DNA from: Cytophaga aurantiaca DSM 3654
Lineage (GTDB): Bacteria > Bacteroidota > Bacteroidia > Cytophagales > Cytophagaceae
DNA: 45,493 bases
Reading direction: 5' to 3'
Assembly (NCBI RefSeq): GCF_000379725.1
Contig: NZ_KB903640.1
Location: 1-45,493 of the forward strand
Shown in pieces: positions 43,905 to 45,493 of this stretch (its first letter is position 1; each line of letters begins with the position of its first letter). The position numbers and the translations under genes are program-made. Under the pieces are notes generated by a model. It saw nothing but the letters and a program-made list of their open reading frames with translations, was not told where the DNA came from and made no database searches.

Positions 43905-45017
43905 ATGTCATCTGCTTTTACCCTTAATAAAATCACTCTTTACGTATTCATTATTTTCTTTAGTTTCAGCAGTTGTCTGCCTTATGATGCATACATTCAT
44001 ATTGTACCAGACCAGAAAGATATAAAGCGTTTTAAGCATGTCACCGTTAAACATGCAGATACGTGTTTTGAATTTCATAAAGCTCCCAATAAGCCTATTT
44101 TTGTTAGCAACTGGACGCACAAATCACCTTTATCCTATCTGCCATTAGAGGATTTTCTTAAAAATCAGAAGTGCAACCATTTTATGGTCATCAAAAACGA
44201 CAGTATTGTTTTTGAATACAATAATAAAAAATTAACAAGCTACGAGCCTTCTCCTATCTTTTCTATTACCAAATGCATGGTATCCGCAAGTCTGGGAGTT
44301 GCTATTAAACAGGGTTATATAAAATCTATAAATGACCTCGTAAAAGACTATTTACCAGAACTTAATTACGACAAAAATTTTGATCTGCTTACATTAAACC
44401 ACCTGTTAAATCAGGAATCCGGTGTTAAAGAATCCGTAAATAATCTGGCAAGAACTAATTATGGCAAGATTGAAATGGTTTTACGAAATATTAAATTTAC
44501 CAGCAAGCCTGGTGAGAAGATCGAATATGTTAATACAAATTATACATTGTTGGGTTTACTGATTGAGCGTGTTACGAAAAAAGATATGCATGAATATTTT
44601 TCTGAAAATATCTGGACTAAGATAGGTACATGTGACTCTACTGTTTGGGGATATGATTTTCAATCACACCATACACGCTCATTCAGTTTCTTTGGTGGCT
44701 CTACACGAGACTTAGCTAAGTTTGGCAGGCTCTATATGAACAAGGGTATGTGGAATGGAAAAGAGATCATTGACAGCAATTGGGTAAAGCAATCCACTTC
44801 AAATGTTAATGGATTAGGAAAGAATATTGGATACAACAGCAGTTTTTATATTGGAGAAAAAGAAGTCGGTGACTTCACAGCGATTGGTATGTATCGACAA
44901 CAGATATATGTTAATCCAAAATCGAATGTGGTGATCGTTGGTATCTTTAAATTTAACAACGACAATCTTCCGTTGAGATGGTGGCAATTAATGAGAAAGA
45001 TTGCTGAGCAGGCTTAA
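43905..45017 (+). CDS. Lipoprotein serine hydrolase of the beta-lactamase/PBP family
   Basis: About 370 residues starting MSSAFTLNKITLY; the frame opens at a TTG 48 bases upstream, but the internal ATG gives a proper lipoprotein signal (VFIIFFSFSSC, lipid-anchored Cys24). The fold is class-C beta-lactamase-like: SITK near 120-123 supplies the nucleophile Ser and Lys, and YVN near 208 is the second motif. The third motif is atypical: AIGMYRQQIYVNP replaces the usual (H/G)xGQ pattern. Family members are esterases, D-aminopeptidases or peptidases more often than true beta-lactamases, and sequence alone cannot pick. Located on the membrane surface in the periplasm or outside. The rRNA operon converges on it. 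Confidence 0.88.
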   Translation: MSSAFTLNKITLYVFIIFFSFSSCLPYDAYIHIVPDQKDIKRFKHVTVKHADTCFEFHKAPNKPIFVSNWTHKSPLSYLPLEDFLKNQKCNHFMVIKNDSIVFEYNNKKLTSYEPSPIFSITKCMVSASLGVAIKQGYIKSINDLVKDYLPELNYDKNFDLLTLNHLLNQESGVKESVNNLARTNYGKIEMVLRNIKFTSKPGEKIEYVNTNYTLLGLLIERVTKKDMHEYFSENIWTKIGTCDSTVWGYDFQSHHTRSFSFFGGSTRDLAKFGRLYMNKGMWNGKEIIDSNWVKQSTSNVNGLGKNIGYNSSFYIGEKEVGDFTAIGMYRQQIYVNPKSNVVIVGIFKFNNDNLPLRWWQLMRKIAEQA

Positions 45018-45205
45018 AACCACTTTAAAAGCCTCTACAATGAGCGATCATATATATAATACATCTCCTTTATGATTTCTTATTATTTATTTTTTGCGTC
45101 CCAAGGTATCGTACAGAAATTCGTACGTACAATCTAAAGTCGGCAGCATTCCTTCAACATAAGAAACGACTTTGTTTGACTGACTAATCTAAAAAATACT
45201 CTAAA

Positions 45206-45244
45206 ATAAAAAAAACCCCTCACTGTTTAGTGAAGGGGTTTTAA
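45206..45244 (-). terminator. rRNA operon terminator
   Basis: Read on the minus strand, AAAACCCCTTCACT pairs with AGTGAGGGGTTTT around AAAC and is followed by a long T run. It is placed directly after the 5S gene. Confidence 0.92.
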
Positions 45245-45249
45245 TAATA

Positions 45250-45360
45250 AGTTGGCGGCGACCTACTCTCCCACATTTGACTGCAGTACCATTGGCGCTG
45301 TTGGGCTTAACTTCTCTGTTCGAAATGGGAAGAGGTGAACACCAACGCTATAACCACCAT
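45250..45360 (-). rRNA. rrf: 5S ribosomal RNA
   Basis: About 110 nt. Diagnostic strings on the minus strand are CACCTCTTCCCATTTCGAAC, AGAAGTTAAGCCC and GGGAGAGTAGGTCGCCGCCA. The terminal helix TGGTGG/CCGCCA places the ends near 45359 and 45251; exact ends may differ by a few bases. Confidence 0.95.
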
Positions 45361-45456
45361 TAAGGATGTTGTCTGTAACTGTCAAGTTCCGTTGGAACTC
45401 CGCTGCAAACGATAATAGTTTGACCTAATGATTAGTGGTATATCAAAGTACTCTTG

Positions 45457-45493
45457 CAAAGAAAATTATCGGGTTATTAGTACTGCTCAGCTA
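45457..45493 (-). rRNA. rrl: 23S ribosomal RNA, extreme 3' end only
   Basis: The minus strand starts TAGCTGAGCAGTACTAATAA and then CCCGATAATTTTC, the conserved last part of bacterial 23S (GCxxGTACTAAT). The gene continues beyond the right edge. About 97 bp separate it from 5S, as in a normal rRNA operon. Confidence 0.85.

Noticed and set aside
43905..45017. Beta-lactam resistance gene
   Set aside because: Class-C-like folds are mostly esterases or peptidases in this phylum, and the third motif is non-standard.

Overview
The window looks like chromosomal DNA of a gliding, cellulose-degrading member of the Bacteroidota, close to Cytophaga hutchinsonii. The evidence is a secreted family 9 cellulase with long Ig-like tails, a giant surface protein ending in a type-B T9SS sorting domain beside PorP/SprF-like genes, Crp/Fnr-, TPR- and WG-repeat proteins typical of the phylum, Bacteroidota-type -7 elements (TAnnTTTG) before several genes, and AT-rich intergenic DNA full of palindromes. 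Species assignment is inference; no database was searched.

Layout. 1-5405 (-): a GH9 cellulase whose C-terminus leaves the window in an array of ~84-residue Ig-like repeats. 5747-10261: a short PAS protein and purL, convergent on a shared hairpin terminator nested between copies of a 34-bp repeat. 10707-17344: a secreted WG-repeat protein, a lone SUKH-like protein, a histone-H1-like/GreA-like fusion overlapping a dipeptide-epimerase gene, and a PorP/SprF protein. 17701-21509: a Crp-like regulator, DNA polymerase IV and a DnaQ-exonuclease/GIY-YIG fusion. 21546-26284 (-): a DUF5655-like protein, a TPR protein and gyrA. 26428-29007: two identical tRNA-Thr(UGU) genes with the same promoter bracketing two poorly known secreted-protein genes. 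29028-29573: a palindrome cluster followed by a strikingly regular 11-bp phased repeat. 29605-33221: a family 9 glycosyltransferase, a pentapeptide-repeat protein, a fatty acid desaturase and an FKBP isomerase. 33400-38365: a T9SS operon (1.2-kb-residue surface protein, small lipoprotein, PorP/SprF). 38379-42207 (-): a TPR protein plus a sugar operon (GlmU-like nucleotidyltransferase, galactokinase, aldose 1-epimerase). 42439-45017: pirin, a small exported protein and a lipoprotein serine hydrolase. 45206-45493 (-): the terminator, 5S gene and extreme 3' end of the 23S gene of an rRNA operon.

How the genes fit together. Two themes stand out: surface export and polymer use (GH9 cellulase, T9SS cargo, two PorP/SprF proteins, galactose activation), and DNA upkeep (gyrA, dinB, exonuclease/GIY-YIG protein, Gre-like/histone fusion). 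The most unusual sequence is non-coding: the 18-unit, 11-bp array with a conserved AGTATGA core and freely varying 4-bp spacers at 29376-29573, next to a duplicated tRNA and a dense cluster of palindromes.
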